Numbered from the stretch's first letter, positions 38,152 through 48,667 are shown. The stretch: DNA of 64,000 bases from BD2-11 clade cluster bacterium bin43 (GCA_002238605.1 MPMR01000003.1:186001-250000); one strand, 5' to 3'. Notes: generated from the sequence alone by a model not told the origin. Made by a program: numbers and translations.

Positions 38152-38206
38152 ATGTAAGGTATACATTACTACGATGTAGCTTGCGCATTACATCCTGATG
38201 GATGTA
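38152..38206. promoter_or_regulatory. Operator cluster with dyads before the molybdate operon
   Basis: Two inverted repeats lie in the 295-bp gap: ATGTA-N5-TACAT (38152-38166), overlapping a TATACA -10-like box at 38160, and TACATCC-TGAT-GGATGTA (38189-38206), a perfect dyad. A further GATGTA at 38173 pairs with TACATC at 38189. They stand about 85-140 bp upstream of the regulator gene and are good candidates for autoregulation by it. No other feature was seen in the gap. Confidence 0.55.
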
Positions 38207-38289
38207 TCGTGCTCTTCTGCGGGATCCATCGGCCGTCGCCGTGGTCGATGACGACGAGGACGAGCCTGCTGCCCGATCGGGAGATGCGC

Positions 38290-39413
38290 ATGACCGAAAC
38301 GCGACTCCACAACAGCGTCCGGCGCCACCGCCGGGATCTGCGCCTGTCGCAGGAGGCCCTCGGCGACCAGGTGGGGGTGAGCCGACACGCCATCATGGCG
38401 ATCGAGTCCGGCCGCCAGGTGCCGTCCACGACGCTGGCGCTCCGGCTGGCGGCAACCTTCGGCTGCGCGGTCAAGGACCTCTTCCGGCTGGAGCCCGCGC
38501 CGGAGCTGGAGGTCCACCTCCCTCCCCCCCGCCCCGCCTCGGCCGCCGTCCCGCCCGCCCCCGGCTCCCGGGTGGCCGTCGGCCGCGTCGGTGGCCGGTG
38601 GGCGGCCCATCCCCTCCCCGGGCACGCGACCGGCGCGGCCGACGCGATCGTTCAGGAGGGGGGAGCCCGCGTGCGCCCGGTGCGCGGCATGCGGCAGCTC
38701 GAGCGCAACGTCCTGGTGGCCGGGTGCGCCCCCCTGCTCGCCAACCTGGCGCATCGGGTCGGGGAAGGCTCCGTCGACGCGCGCGCGACCTGGATCCCGG
38801 CCAGCAGCCACCGCGCCCTGGACCTGCTGGCCGCAGGGATGGTGCACATAGCCGGGCTGCACCTGTCGGGCGGCGTGTCCAGCCACGCCAACGTGGAAGC
38901 GGTGCGGCGCCGCTTCCCGGGCAAGCGCATGCTGGTGGTCAACCTGACCCGCTGGCGCCAGGGCTTTGTGGTGGCCGCGCGCAACCCGCTGGACATCCGG
39001 GACGCCGGCGACCTGCTCCGTCCGGGCGTGCGGGTGGTGGGGCGCGAACCCGGCACCGGCGCCGACGAGCTGTTCGCACGCCTGCTCGCCGACGAGCCCG
39101 GCGGGCGCCCCGACTTCTCCGGTCCGGTGGCGGAGGGCCACCTCGACGTGGCCCGGCGGGTCCACTGCGGCGCGGCGGACGCGGGCGTCGCCATCGAGAG
39201 CGCCGCGCTCGCCTGGGGGCTGGGGTTCGTGCCCCTGGTGGAGGAGCGCTTCGACCTGGTCATTCCGGCGTCCATCGCCGAAACGCCTCCGGTTTCCCGC
39301 TTCCTCGACACGCTGGACGACCCCGGCTTCCGTGCCGAAGCCGCCTGCCTGCCGGGATACGACACCTCCATCAGCGGGCACGCGAGCACGCTCGAGGCCC
39401 GGAGCGCGGGGTC

Positions 39414-39417
<4 letters not shown>
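38290..39417 (+). CDS. XRE-family regulator with a periplasmic-binding-like sensor domain
   Basis: A 375-residue protein. Residues 1-60 are an XRE helix-turn-helix (RRHRRDLRLSQEALGDQVGVSRHAIMAIESGRQVP), followed by a Pro/Ala linker (LPPPRPASAAVPPAPG). Residues about 100-370 resemble the substrate-binding fold found in molybdate/tungstate-responsive regulators (PBP-like, with SSHRALDLLAAGMVHIAGLHL). It precedes modA, modB and modC, so molybdate or tungstate sensing is likely. Start ATG 38290 has GGGAG 6 nt upstream; ATG 38284 is an alternative. Its stop overlaps the modA start as ATGA. Confidence 0.82.
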
Positions 39418-40190
<773 letters not shown>

Positions 40191-40196
40191 CTTCGG

Positions 40197-41042
40197 GTGA
40201 ACCGGCAGGCGAACCTGCCCGATGCCCTGGGCGCCGGACGCTGGCCGTCGCTGGCGGCGGCGCTGCCGATGCTGGTGCTGCTCGCCCTTCCCGTAGTCGC
40301 ACTGGCGCTGGCCTCCTCGCCGGCGGAACTGGCCGCGGGTGCGCGCCACCCGCTCTTTCTTCCGGCGCTCGGGCTGACGGCGCGCACCACGGTGGTGAGC
40401 CTCGTGGTGGTGGTGGCGGCGGGCACCCCGCTGGCGTGGTGGCTCGCGGCGTCCTCCGGCCGCTGGGCACGGGGCGTCGAGCAGCTGGTGGATCTGCCCA
40501 TCGTGCTGCCGCCCGCGGTGCTCGGCATCGCGCTGCTCCAGACCTTCGGCCGCAACGGCCTGCTGGGCGGTCCGCTTGAGGCGCTCGGCCTGCAGGTCCC
40601 CTTCACCACGGCCGCCGTGGTGCTCACCCAGGTGGTGGTCGCCTCGCCGTTCTACGTGCAGTCGGCCGCGGCCGCCTTCCGGCGGGTCGACCGGGACCTG
40701 CTCATCGTCGCGCGCACCCTGGGACGGTCGCCGGCGGGGGCTTTCTTCGGGGTGGCGGTGCCGGTGGCGCTTCCCGGGCTGGTCAGCGGAGTCGCGCTGG
40801 CGTGGGCGCGCGCGATCGGGGAGTTCGGGGCGACCCTGCTCTTTGCGGGCAACCTGCCGGGACGAACGCAGACCGCCCCGCTGGCCATCTACACGGCACT
40901 CGAGTCGGACGTCCAGGCCGCGGTCGCGCTTTCCCTGGTGCTCGCCGCGGTCGCGGTGCTCCTGCTGCTCGGGCTGCGCGCGCTTCCGGGCGGCCGCCTG
41001 GGCCGGGTGGTGGCGGCGGCCGCGGGGGCGGGGCGGCGGTGA
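40197..41042 (+). CDS. modB: Molybdate ABC transporter, permease
   Basis: A 281-residue permease with five to six membrane segments and the cytoplasmic EAA-type loop [23 protein letters not shown], which docks to the ATPase. It starts at GTG 40197, with GGAG provided by the end of modA. Its stop overlaps the modC start as GTGA. Confidence 0.93.
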   Translation: MNRQANLPDALGAGRWPSLAAALPMLVLLALPVVALALASSPAELAAGARHPLFLPALGLTARTTVVSLVVVVAAGTPLAWWLAASSGRWARGVEQLVDLPIVLPPAVLGIALLQTFGRNGLLGGPLEALGLQVPFTTAAVVLTQVVVASPFYVQSAAAAFRRVDRDLLIVARTLGRSPAGAFFGVAVPVALPGLVSGVALAWARAIGEFGATLLFAGNLPGRTQTAPLAIYTALESDVQAAVALSLVLAAVAVLLLLGLRALPGGRLGRVVAAAAGAGRR

Positions 41043-41827
41043 CCCGGAAGGCGGGCATGAACTCGACCTGGCACGCCGAGGTCCGCATGCGGGTCGGCGC
41101 GCTCCAACTGGAGGTGCGCGTGGATGGCGGCGTGCGGCCGGTCGCCCTGGTGGGCCCCAACGGCTCGGGCAAGACCACCCTGCTGCGCACCATAGCGGGA
41201 GCCTACCGGCCATCCGCCGGCGTAATCGCGGTCGGGGACCGCGTCCTTTTCGACTCCGCGCGCGGCATCGACCTTCCCCCGGAAGAACGAGGGGTGGGCT
41301 ACGTGCCCCAGGGGTACGGGCTGTTCCCGCACCTGCGCGTGCTCGACAACGTGGGGTTCGGGCTGGCGGGCTCCTCCCGGCGCGACAACGGTGCGCGCGC
41401 CTCCGCCCTGGCCGTGCTCGAACAACTCGATGCCGGTCATCTCGCCGAGCGTTGGCCGGACACGCTTTCGGGCGGAGAGCGCCAGCGGGTCGCGCTGGCT
41501 CGCGCGCTGGTCACCGAGCCCCACATCCTGCTCCTGGACGAGCCGCTCGCCGCACTGGACGCGGCCGCGCGCCGAGCCATGCGCCGTCGGCTTGCGGTCC
41601 GGCTCGCGGAGAGCGCCGTCCCGGCCCTGGTGATCACCCACGATGTGCACGACATCGTGGCGCTGAACGCCCACGTGCACGTCATGGAGGAGGGGAGGAT
41701 CGTCCAGCGGGGCTCCGCCGACGCGCTGGCCACGCACCCCGCCACCGAGTTCGTGGCGGAGGTCTTCGGGTCACCGCTCGCTACGCGCGGAAACCATCCT
41801 CCGAACAAGCAGCCCGGCGCGCGCTAA
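41039..41827 (+). CDS. modC: Molybdate ABC transporter, ATP-binding protein
   Basis: A 262-residue ABC ATPase: Walker [11 protein letters not shown]-loop [12 protein letters not shown], signature [15 protein letters not shown], Walker [13 protein letters not shown] and switch His ITHDVHD. It lacks the C-terminal molybdate-binding MOP domain of many ModC proteins, which end near residue 350, so sensing is probably left to the regulator upstream. Start is GTG 41039 (GTGA overlap); ATG 41057 with GGAAGG just upstream is an equally good alternative. It overlaps the convergent FHA gene by 4 bp. Confidence 0.9.
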   Translation: MTRKAGMNSTWHAEVRMRVGALQLEVRVDGGVRPVALVGPNGSGKTTLLRTIAGAYRPSAGVIAVGDRVLFDSARGIDLPPEERGVGYVPQGYGLFPHLRVLDNVGFGLAGSSRRDNGARASALAVLEQLDAGHLAERWPDTLSGGERQRVALARALVTEPHILLLDEPLAALDAAARRAMRRRLAVRLAESAVPALVITHDVHDIVALNAHVHVMEEGRIVQRGSADALATHPATEFVAEVFGSPLATRGNHPPNKQPGAR

Positions 41828-42189
41828 CCACCCTCCTGCGGCTCGGCTCCAGGCTCGACGTCGGACCGGCCCGAACCCGGCTGTTCGTCCGTAGCCGATT
41901 CGGAAGCGGACGAATCGGCCCGGACGCAGAGCGCGCCCAACTCCCCCGCGGTAATCGTGCACGCGCCGAAACGCAGTACGTCCGCAGGATCGAGCAGGGC
42001 CTGACGGATCGGGTGCCACTCGTCCCCCCGGCGAACGAAGGTGCCGCTCCCCGTCGCGCGATCGGCGACGTGGATCCGGCCCTCCGGCAGGCACACGACC
42101 TCGGCGTGGCACCGCGACACGCTGCCATCGCGCAGCACCACATCGCACGTGCCCTTGCGGCCTACGGTCCGAGCAACGATACGGGACAT
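41824..42189 (-). CDS. Stand-alone FHA-domain protein
   Basis: A 121-residue protein consisting of an FHA domain (RTVGRKGTCDVVLRDGSVSRCHAEVV, with SRxH phosphothreonine-binding residues) and an acidic C-terminal tail. FHA domains bind phosphothreonine and usually act in Ser/Thr kinase signalling; no kinase lies in the window. It is transcribed together with the protease-FHA gene 12 nt upstream, suggesting shared signalling. Start ATG 42189 has AGAGGA about 8 nt upstream. Confidence 0.83.
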   Translation of the reverse strand: MSRIVARTVGRKGTCDVVLRDGSVSRCHAEVVCLPEGRIHVADRATGSGTFVRRGDEWHPIRQALLDPADVLRFGACTITAGELGALCVRADSSASESATDEQPGSGRSDVEPGAEPQEGG

Positions 42190-42201
42190 TTCCGGTTCCT
42201 C

Positions 42202-43728
42202 TCAGTTCTCGGGTTTGCCTGCAGCTCCGGACTGGAGGGCGAGAGCCGGCCCGTCGCCGAACCGGACCACGGCGCCGGGACCGAGTTTCCGGGGCGTGAA
42301 GGGAACCAGTCTCTCGCCGTCGACCCAGGTACCCTCGCGCGAGTTCAAGTCCTCGATGAGGAAACGCCCGCCCTTGCGGATCACGCGCGCGTGACGCATG
42401 GAGACGGTCGGGTCGTGGATGACCTCGTCGACCAGCGTCGGCTGACGGCCGATGACGAGCCCGCCTTCGGCACGCCGGAGCCTGTGGCCCCCGAACCGGA
42501 TGTCGATGGGTGGGTCGCCGTAGTTCGAGGCATCGGCGACGAACCGAAGATCCGGGAGGGCGCCTTCCTGCGGTGCGCCGCCCCCGGCTGTGGGTCGGCG
42601 AGCACGTCCCGCGAGCAGTCCGCGACCGGGCCGGAAGTATCTGAACGGCAGATAGAGCCCGGAACCGCGGGGAAGCCCGGGGTCGCGCCCCCCCGCCGAC
42701 CCCTGCTCGACGACCCGGACAACTTCCCGGCGCGGCGCGCGCACGGTCAGGAACATCAAGGTCGGAAACATGACCGCGGCCATCCCGAGCGTGATCCACA
42801 GACCCAGGGCTACCCGGTCCTCGGTCGCCTCCATGCGTTGCTCGGTCGCCTCCACCGCCGACCCCACGGCCTCCGCGGCCGCGCTCGCCGCCGCTTCCGC
42901 CGCTTCGTTCGCCGCGCTGGCCGCCGCCTGCACGGCCTGTTCCGCCGCTCTGGCTGCCGCTTCCGCAGCCTCTCTCGCGGCGCTGGCTTCATCATCGGTG
43001 CAACGGGCGTCGCTCGTGCTGACGGCGATACCGAGCGTCCGCAGTTCGCGCACCGCCTCGGTGATCCGCGAAGCCACGAATACGCCCTGCGATGCGAGGG
43101 CGCTTCTGGTGTTCACGCCAACCACCATTCCGCAGTCGGAGATCAGAGGCCCTCCGCTGTTGCCCGGATTGATCGCGGCATCGTGCTGAATCAGGTCCAG
43201 CGCCCTTCCTCCGCCCCTGATATCCCAGGGCGCGCGGTACAGTCGGCTGATCACGCCCCGCGTCAATGTCGTTTGAAGCGACATGTTCCCGGTGATCGCG
43301 TCCGCGATGCCGGGGAACCCCACGGCCCATACGGCTTCGCCCGTCTGCAGCGGCATGGTCCCGAGCAGAACCTCCGGCAACGCCAGCGTGTCGACCTCGA
43401 GCACCGCCAGGTCCAGTTCGGGGGATTCCCAGCGTACGCGGGCCCGTTGCATGCCGCCGGTGTGCGCCGAGATCACCTGATGCGTCGCGCCGCCGTCCAC
43501 GACGTGATGGTTGGTCAGGACGATGCCGGGAGCCACCACCGCCCCGCTGCCGGTGCCGAAGCCAGTGGGAAGGAGCGTGATGACCCGCACGACGCTGCGA
43601 TCGGCCTCCCGGATTCGATCAACCGCGGTCCTCGACTGGCCGGCCAACGCATCCGGGCGCACGACGAGAACGGACCAGAGGGTCAATGCCGCGACCATCC
43701 CAACGCCTGCGATGCCTCGCCTGGACAT
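42202..43728 (-). CDS. Membrane trypsin-like protease with C-terminal FHA domain
   Basis: A 508-residue protein with an N-terminal signal or anchor (VAALTLWSVLVV). The trypsin-like domain has His in LTNHHVVDGG, Asp in LDLAVLEV and Ser in INPGNSGGP, the S1C/HtrA catalytic triad. Next comes a long Ala/Glu-rich segment (AREAAEAAARAAEQAVQ) that should form a helix or coiled coil, then a transmembrane segment (LWITLGMAAVMFPTLMFL), and finally an FHA domain (VIGRQPTLVDEVIHDPTVSMRHARV). The predicted topology puts the protease in the periplasm and FHA in the cytoplasm, an uncommon combination. No PDZ domain is visible. Start ATG 43728 has AGGAG about 10 nt upstream. Confidence 0.82.
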   Translation of the reverse strand: MSRRGIAGVGMVAALTLWSVLVVRPDALAGQSRTAVDRIREADRSVVRVITLLPTGFGTGSGAVVAPGIVLTNHHVVDGGATHQVISAHTGGMQRARVRWESPELDLAVLEVDTLALPEVLLGTMPLQTGEAVWAVGFPGIADAITGNMSLQTTLTRGVISRLYRAPWDIRGGGRALDLIQHDAAINPGNSGGPLISDCGMVVGVNTRSALASQGVFVASRITEAVRELRTLGIAVSTSDARCTDDEASAAREAAEAAARAAEQAVQAAASAANEAAEAAASAAAEAVGSAVEATEQRMEATEDRVALGLWITLGMAAVMFPTLMFLTVRAPRREVVRVVEQGSAGGRDPGLPRGSGLYLPFRYFRPGRGLLAGRARRPTAGGGAPQEGALPDLRFVADASNYGDPPIDIRFGGHRLRRAEGGLVIGRQPTLVDEVIHDPTVSMRHARVIRKGGRFLIEDLNSREGTWVDGERLVPFTPRKLGPGAVVRFGDGPALALQSGAAGKPEN

Positions 43729-43887
43729 CGACTCTCTTCTCCTTCCGATGGGCGAGCCTGTGTCTGGTACACCCCGCCGTGAAGGAGGTACCGGCGCGCC
43801 CGGCCCGGTCGGGTCGTCGGACTCGAAGTATGGGCTCGCGAACGTAACCTGGCCCCGTGGGCCGGGGTACATCACCCGATCACCATC

Positions 43888-43903
43888 TTGGCATGTATTT
43901 TGC
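43888..43903 (+). promoter_or_regulatory. Sigma-54-like promoter
   Basis: TTGGCATGTATTTTGC matches TGGCAC-N5-TTGC closely: GG and GC are 10 bp apart, and one base (the C at position -21) is T. It is 72 bp upstream of the lipoprotein gene, at a suitable distance. Candidate only; no enhancer-binding protein is in the window. Confidence 0.35.
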
Positions 43904-43974
43904 GGCCAGGGCGTGGCGATCCGGCTCGTCGCTCGGGCCCTCGCACCTCCACCCACCGGAAGGGGATGACACCC

Positions 43975-44472
43975 ATGAAGAAGAGCATCCTGTTCGCTGC
44001 CGCGGCGATGTCCGCTTGTTCCTCCGCCCCGATCTCCTACTACGGCGTGGCGCCACCCGGCAGAGAGACGGCCTATCAGTGCGCCGTCGCTCAACTGAAC
44101 ATTCTGGGCTACACGATCGAGGACGGAAACAGCGATGCCGGCTTTGTCCGGGGCCGCAAGCAGACGTCGGGTCTGGGGACCCAGATATTCACCGGCAACA
44201 CGTACCACGACGTGCTCACCGCGACCGCCTTCGACAACCCCGCCACCGGAGAGACCAACCTGAGGGTCGTGGCGACCCGGATCGCGGAACAGGACACCGG
44301 CCTGCTCGGGGCCATCAGCGACGAGCCCGAGCAGGGAGAGGACGTCATCGCGCCCTCGGACAGCGGAAAGGGCGACGCCCGGGTGCTGCTGGCCAGCTGT
44401 GGGGTCTCCAGCGTGACCACTTCCGGGGGGCCCGATGCCTATCTGCTGCAGGGAGCGGCGGACCCGCGCTGA
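43975..44472 (+). CDS. Putative small lipoprotein, unknown
   Basis: A 165-residue protein with a signal-like N-terminus (MKKSILFAAAAMSACSS) ending in a Cys that could be lipidated, although the lipobox AMSAC is atypical. No domain is recognised; two further Cys (YQCAV, LASCG) could form a disulfide. The gene lies alone, with an upstream sigma-54-like box. Start ATG 43975 has AAGGGGAT about 9 nt upstream. Confidence 0.6.
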   Translation: MKKSILFAAAAMSACSSAPISYYGVAPPGRETAYQCAVAQLNILGYTIEDGNSDAGFVRGRKQTSGLGTQIFTGNTYHDVLTATAFDNPATGETNLRVVATRIAEQDTGLLGAISDEPEQGEDVIAPSDSGKGDARVLLASCGVSSVTTSGGPDAYLLQGAADPR

Positions 44473-44509
44473 CTCGCAACACCTCCCCCGTCAGGGGTGT
44501 CCGCCGCCC

Positions 44510-46177
44510 TCAGCGGCTCAACGGAGGCGTGAACGGGGGCGGACGGCGGTGCTGCGTGGCCTGCTCGTAGGCGTAGCTGATGCGGATCAGGGTCGGCTCG
44601 TCGAAGGGCCGCCCCAGCAACTGCAACCCGGCGGGTAGGCGACCGAAGGAATATCCCATCGGCACGTTGAAGGCCGGAAAGCCGGTGGGGGGCGAGAGGA
44701 TGGAGCTGTTCGCCCCGTACGTGGTGTTCTCGTCGCCGATCAGCCGGGCCGGGTAGTTGTAGGTCGGATAGACCAGAACGTCGAGTTCGTGCTCCTCGAA
44801 GACGGCGAGCACGGCGTCCCGCAGCCGCTCCTGCGTCTCCAGGTATTGAGGGTAGTCCTCGTGCTCCTCGGGCGCGTAGTCCACTTCCCGGTTGCGCTCC
44901 AGGCTGGCGCGCAGGAAGGGATGATAGTCGCCCGACTCCACCACGTCGTCGAGCGTCTTGAACTTCAGTTCCGGACGCGTGGCCAGGTAATTCTCGAAGT
45001 CGTACTTCAGCCGGCTGATGCTCGGGAAGTCGCCGCGGATGTCGTCCAGGTCCGGGATCTCGACGGCATCCACGACGACCGCGCCGGCCGCGCGCATGTC
45101 CGCGAGCGCCTGTTCCATCACCCGCAACACCTCGGGATGGATGGTGGTGGGCTCGTCCTCTTCCTGTTGCTCTTCGTCCCGGCCTTGCCCCTCAGGCGCG
45201 CCGGACTCCTGGTCCGGGTCCTCTGACGGCATCTCCTCGCCCGGGGCGAGGACCCCGCTTCCGAGCGAGCGCGGATCGTCGTAGTCGCGCGCCTCCTCGA
45301 ACAGCTGGCGAAGCACGCCGATGCGGGCACCCTGGAGTCCGTCCGCATCGAGGAACTGGCGGTAGTTGTCGGGAACCCGCCCTTCGCTCTCGAGCGTGAC
45401 CGGGTCCGCCGGATCCTGGCCCACGATCACCTCCAGCACCGCGACCGCGTCGGCCACGGTGCGGGCCATGGGACCGCCCACGTCGCGGGCGGCGCTCAGC
45501 GGGGCGATGCCGTCGCGGCTGGTGAGCCCCATGGTGGTGCGGAACCCCACAAGCGCCTGGTGGGAGGAGGGGCCGCGAATGGAGCTGCCGGTGTCCGAGC
45601 CGAGACCCACGGCGCCGAAGTTGGCGGCGACCGCGGCTCCCGTGCCTCCGCTCGATCCGGCCGTCACCCGGGTGGGGTCGTAGGGGTTGCGCGAGTAGCC
45701 GGGCAGTACCGAACTGAGCGTGAACGCGCCGCTGGACGCGAACTCGGCCAGGTTGGACTTGGCCAGGATGATCGCGCCCGCCTCGCGCAGCTTGCGCACC
45801 TGGTAGGCGTCGTCGGGCGGAATCGCCCCGCGGAAGGCGAGGGTCCCGTTGGTGGTGGGCAGGTCGTAGGTGTCGTAGTTGTCCTTCACGATCACCGGGA
45901 TGCCGTGCAGCGGGCCGGTGAAGCCGGTCGCCCGGAAGGCGTCGTCGAGCTCGCGCGCCCGCTCCAGCGCGTGCTCGCTTACGGTGATGATGGAGTTCAG
46001 GTAGGGCCCCTGCCGATCGTACGCCTCGATGCGGTCGAGGTAGCTCTGCACCAGCTCCTCCGCGCTGAGCCGGCCCTCCTCCATCGCCTGGTGGATGTCG
46101 GCGATGGTCGCCTCCTCGACCTGGAAGGCGGGCGCGCACGCGGCGGCGAGCAGGAGAAGGGGCAGGACGCGCATCAT
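44510..46177 (-). CDS. Amidase-signature lipoprotein
   Basis: A 555-residue amidase with a lipobox (LLLLAAAC) near the N-terminus. Catalytic Lys lies in VIVKDNYDT (near residue 97), and the Ser pair in TAGSSGGTGAA and SDTGSSIRGP (near 173 and 196), giving the Ser-cisSer-Lys triad. A Glu-rich insertion (EEMPSEDPDQESGAPEGQGRDEE) is unusual. It hydrolyses an amide outside the inner membrane; substrate unknown. Stop is 33 bp from the convergent lipoprotein gene; ATG 46174 is an alternative start. Confidence 0.83.
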   Translation of the reverse strand: MMRVLPLLLLAAACAPAFQVEEATIADIHQAMEEGRLSAEELVQSYLDRIEAYDRQGPYLNSIITVSEHALERARELDDAFRATGFTGPLHGIPVIVKDNYDTYDLPTTNGTLAFRGAIPPDDAYQVRKLREAGAIILAKSNLAEFASSGAFTLSSVLPGYSRNPYDPTRVTAGSSGGTGAAVAANFGAVGLGSDTGSSIRGPSSHQALVGFRTTMGLTSRDGIAPLSAARDVGGPMARTVADAVAVLEVIVGQDPADPVTLESEGRVPDNYRQFLDADGLQGARIGVLRQLFEEARDYDDPRSLGSGVLAPGEEMPSEDPDQESGAPEGQGRDEEQQEEDEPTTIHPEVLRVMEQALADMRAAGAVVVDAVEIPDLDDIRGDFPSISRLKYDFENYLATRPELKFKTLDDVVESGDYHPFLRASLERNREVDYAPEEHEDYPQYLETQERLRDAVLAVFEEHELDVLVYPTYNYPARLIGDENTTYGANSSILSPPTGFPAFNVPMGYSFGRLPAGLQLLGRPFDEPTLIRISYAYEQATQHRRPPPFTPPLSR

Positions 46178-46182
46178 CTACC

Positions 46183-48030
46183 TCAGAACAGATCGGAGGG
46201 ATCGGGCTCCGCGCCCCGGTCCTCGTAGCGATTGGGAATGTGGTCCCCGGTGACCATGTCCTGGTAGGAAAGTCCCGGCCCGACCATCGGATACACGTGC
46301 GCCTCCGGGTCGATGACGACTTCCAGGAAGGCGGGGCCGGGGAACTCGATGAACTCCTTGACGACCCGCGGGACGTCCTCCTTGCGGTCCAGGCGCTCGG
46401 CGTACTCGAAACCGTCCGCCTTCGCCGCCAGCACGAAATCCTTCTTGCGCAGCGACTTGTCGCTCGCGGACAGGCGGCCCTTGAAGAAGAGGCGCTGCCA
46501 CTGCATGACCATGCCGTCGCCGAAGTTGTTCAGCACCATGATCTTGACGGGCAGATCGTAGGAGCTGGCAGTCTCGAACTCTCCCAGGTTCATGCGGATG
46601 CTGGCGTCGCCGTCCACATCGATGACCAGCTTGTCCGGGCGCGCGAACTGGGCGCCGATGGCTGCCGGCAGCCCGAATCCCATCGTGCCCATGCTCCCGG
46701 AGGTCAGCCAGAGCCGCGGCTCGCCGAAGTCGCAGTACTGGGCGGCCCACATCTGGTGCTGTCCCACGCCGGTCGAGATGATCGCCTCGCCGCGGGTGAT
46801 GCGGTTCATGACCTCCATGACGTAGTACGGCTGGATGAGCGAACTCTCGCGGTCGTAGTCGAGGGCGTAGTCGCGCTTGAGCGCCGCGACCTCGGCGTGC
46901 CATTCGGAGAAGTCGGTGCTGAATCCGATCGAGTGCCCGTACGCCACCAGGGCGTCGAGGGCCTCGGGGAGCATCCCGGTGTAGTGCCAGTCCGCCGGCT
47001 TGACCTTGTGGATCTCCGAGGGATCGATGTCGAAGTGAATCACGCGGCGGGCCTTGGCCGCGAACTTCGACGGCACCCCGGCCACGCGATCGTCGAAGCG
47101 CGCGCCGACCGCAATGAGCAGGTCGCAGTCGTCCACCGCATAGTTGGCGAACGCCGTGCCGTGCATCCCCAGCATGTGCAGGCAGAGGGGCGCGGTGGTG
47201 TCGAAGCTGCCCAGCCCCATGAGGGTGGTCACGCCCGGGATGCCGAAGTCGTTGGCCAGCCGGCGCAGGGGCTCGGAGGCGTTCGCGTTCACCACGCCTC
47301 CCCCGGCGTAGATGAGCGGGCGGCGGCTCTCCCCCAGCATGTCGAAGAATTCACCGCACCGTTCCGGGCTCAACCTGCGGGCCTGCAGTGCCTGGAGGCG
47401 CCGCCGGTACCCCGTGATGGGCAGGCGTCCCTCCCCCCGGAAAGCCCCGGTCCAGTTCTGTACGTCCTTGGGCACGTCCACCACCACCGGACCGGGCCGG
47501 CCGGTGCGCGCGATCTCGAAGGCCGTGCGCATGGTGGCCTCGAGCTGCTCCGGCTTCGTTACCAGGAAGACGTGCTTGGCCACCGGGCCCATCACCGCGG
47601 TGACCGGGGCCTCCTGGAAGGCGTCGGTGCCGATGGCGGCGGTGGGCACCTGGCCGCAGATGACCACGATGGGCACCGAGTCGGCCATGCAGTCGCGCAC
47701 CGGGGTCACACAGTTGGTGGCGCCGGGCCCGGAGGTCACCAGCACGCACCCCACCTTGCCGCTGGCGCGCGCGTAACCGGCCGCCATGAAGCCGGCCCCC
47801 TGCTCGTTGGCGGGCACGATCAGCGGCATCGGCTCCACGCCGTCGTCCGCGTTCTCCTGGTTGTAGCGGAAGACGGCGTCGTAGGTGGGGAGGATCGCTC
47901 CGCCGCTGTAGCCGAAGATGGTGTCGATTCCCTCGTCGGCCAGGACCTGAACGATCATCTCGGCTCCGCTCATGACCCGGCCCGCGAGCGGGTGCGCGGG
48001 GGGTTCGCGGAGCGCCGTGCTGGTTGTCAT
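46183..48030 (-). CDS. ilvB: Acetolactate synthase large subunit
   Basis: A 615-residue ThDP enzyme: catalytic Glu in VPANEQGAGFMAAGYARASG, FAD/ThDP region GVGQHQMWAAQY, and the ThDP metal motif GDASIRMNLGEFETA with NFGDGMVMQWQRLFF. It condenses pyruvate to acetolactate (or with 2-ketobutyrate) for branched-chain amino acid synthesis. Length and motifs are typical. It is immediately followed by the amidase gene (5 bp). Start ATG 48030 has GGGAGG 8 nt upstream. Confidence 0.93.
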   Translation of the reverse strand: MTTSTALREPPAHPLAGRVMSGAEMIVQVLADEGIDTIFGYSGGAILPTYDAVFRYNQENADDGVEPMPLIVPANEQGAGFMAAGYARASGKVGCVLVTSGPGATNCVTPVRDCMADSVPIVVICGQVPTAAIGTDAFQEAPVTAVMGPVAKHVFLVTKPEQLEATMRTAFEIARTGRPGPVVVDVPKDVQNWTGAFRGEGRLPITGYRRRLQALQARRLSPERCGEFFDMLGESRRPLIYAGGGVVNANASEPLRRLANDFGIPGVTTLMGLGSFDTTAPLCLHMLGMHGTAFANYAVDDCDLLIAVGARFDDRVAGVPSKFAAKARRVIHFDIDPSEIHKVKPADWHYTGMLPEALDALVAYGHSIGFSTDFSEWHAEVAALKRDYALDYDRESSLIQPYYVMEVMNRITRGEAIISTGVGQHQMWAAQYCDFGEPRLWLTSGSMGTMGFGLPAAIGAQFARPDKLVIDVDGDASIRMNLGEFETASSYDLPVKIMVLNNFGDGMVMQWQRLFFKGRLSASDKSLRKKDFVLAAKADGFEYAERLDRKEDVPRVVKEFIEFPGPAFLEVVIDPEAHVYPMVGPGLSYQDMVTGDHIPNRYEDRGAEPDPSDLF

Positions 48031-48169
48031 GGAAACGCCTCCCGTGGCGGGCACGGAAAAGGATTGGGTGCCGTGGTGAATAGTCGGACAAAGGGAGTCG
48101 AATGGCAAAGCCCGCATGAGCCGCTGCATATCTTGCGATGCCCGCGCCATCCCGCAAGCTTAGACCGCC

Positions 48170-48667
48170 ATGCGACACACCCTGTCCGTCCTGCTTCAGA
48201 ACGAGGCCGGCGCGCTTTCCCGCGTCACCGACCTGTTTTCGACCCGTGGCTTCAACATCGAAAGCCTCAACGTCGCGCCGACGAAGGACTACGCGGTTTC
48301 GCGCCTGACGCTGGTCACCAACGGCTCGGACGAGACCCTCGCGCAGATCATGAAGCAGCTGAGCAAGCTGGTGGACGTCGTGGACCTGAGAAACATGACC
48401 GGCCGCGACCACATCATCCGCGAACTCGCGCTCTTCAAGCTGCGCCTGACGACGGGCACCCGGGCTCAGCTGGACGAAATGGTCGCGGAGTTCGGCGGTT
48501 CAATCCTCGCCGAGCACGAAGGTCACTTCACGATCGAGATCACCAGCAGCGGCCCCAGGATCGACGGCTTCCTCGAGAGCGCCGGGAAGATCGCGGAAAC
48601 GGATGCGCTGGTGCGCAGCGGGGCCATGGCGGTCTCGCGCGGCGCGCCCATCGGCTGGCGCGGCTAG
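48170..48667 (+). CDS. ilvN: Acetolactate synthase small (regulatory) subunit
   Basis: A 165-residue protein with an N-terminal ACT domain (HTLSVLLQNEAGALSRVTDLFSTRGFNIESL) and the usual C-terminal domain. It binds valine and regulates the large subunit. It is divergent from ilvB with a 139-bp gap, instead of directly downstream. No clear Shine-Dalgarno precedes ATG 48170. Its stop is followed by a 101-bp convergent gap to the S9 peptidase gene with GC-rich dyads but no clear U-tract. Confidence 0.92.
   Translation: MRHTLSVLLQNEAGALSRVTDLFSTRGFNIESLNVAPTKDYAVSRLTLVTNGSDETLAQIMKQLSKLVDVVDLRNMTGRDHIIRELALFKLRLTTGTRAQLDEMVAEFGGSILAEHEGHFTIEITSSGPRIDGFLESAGKIAETDALVRSGAMAVSRGAPIGWRG

Noticed and set aside
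44479-44500. Terminator hairpin between two convergent genes
   Set aside because: CCCC/GGGG and ACACC/GGTGT arms can pair, but there is no T-rich tail.
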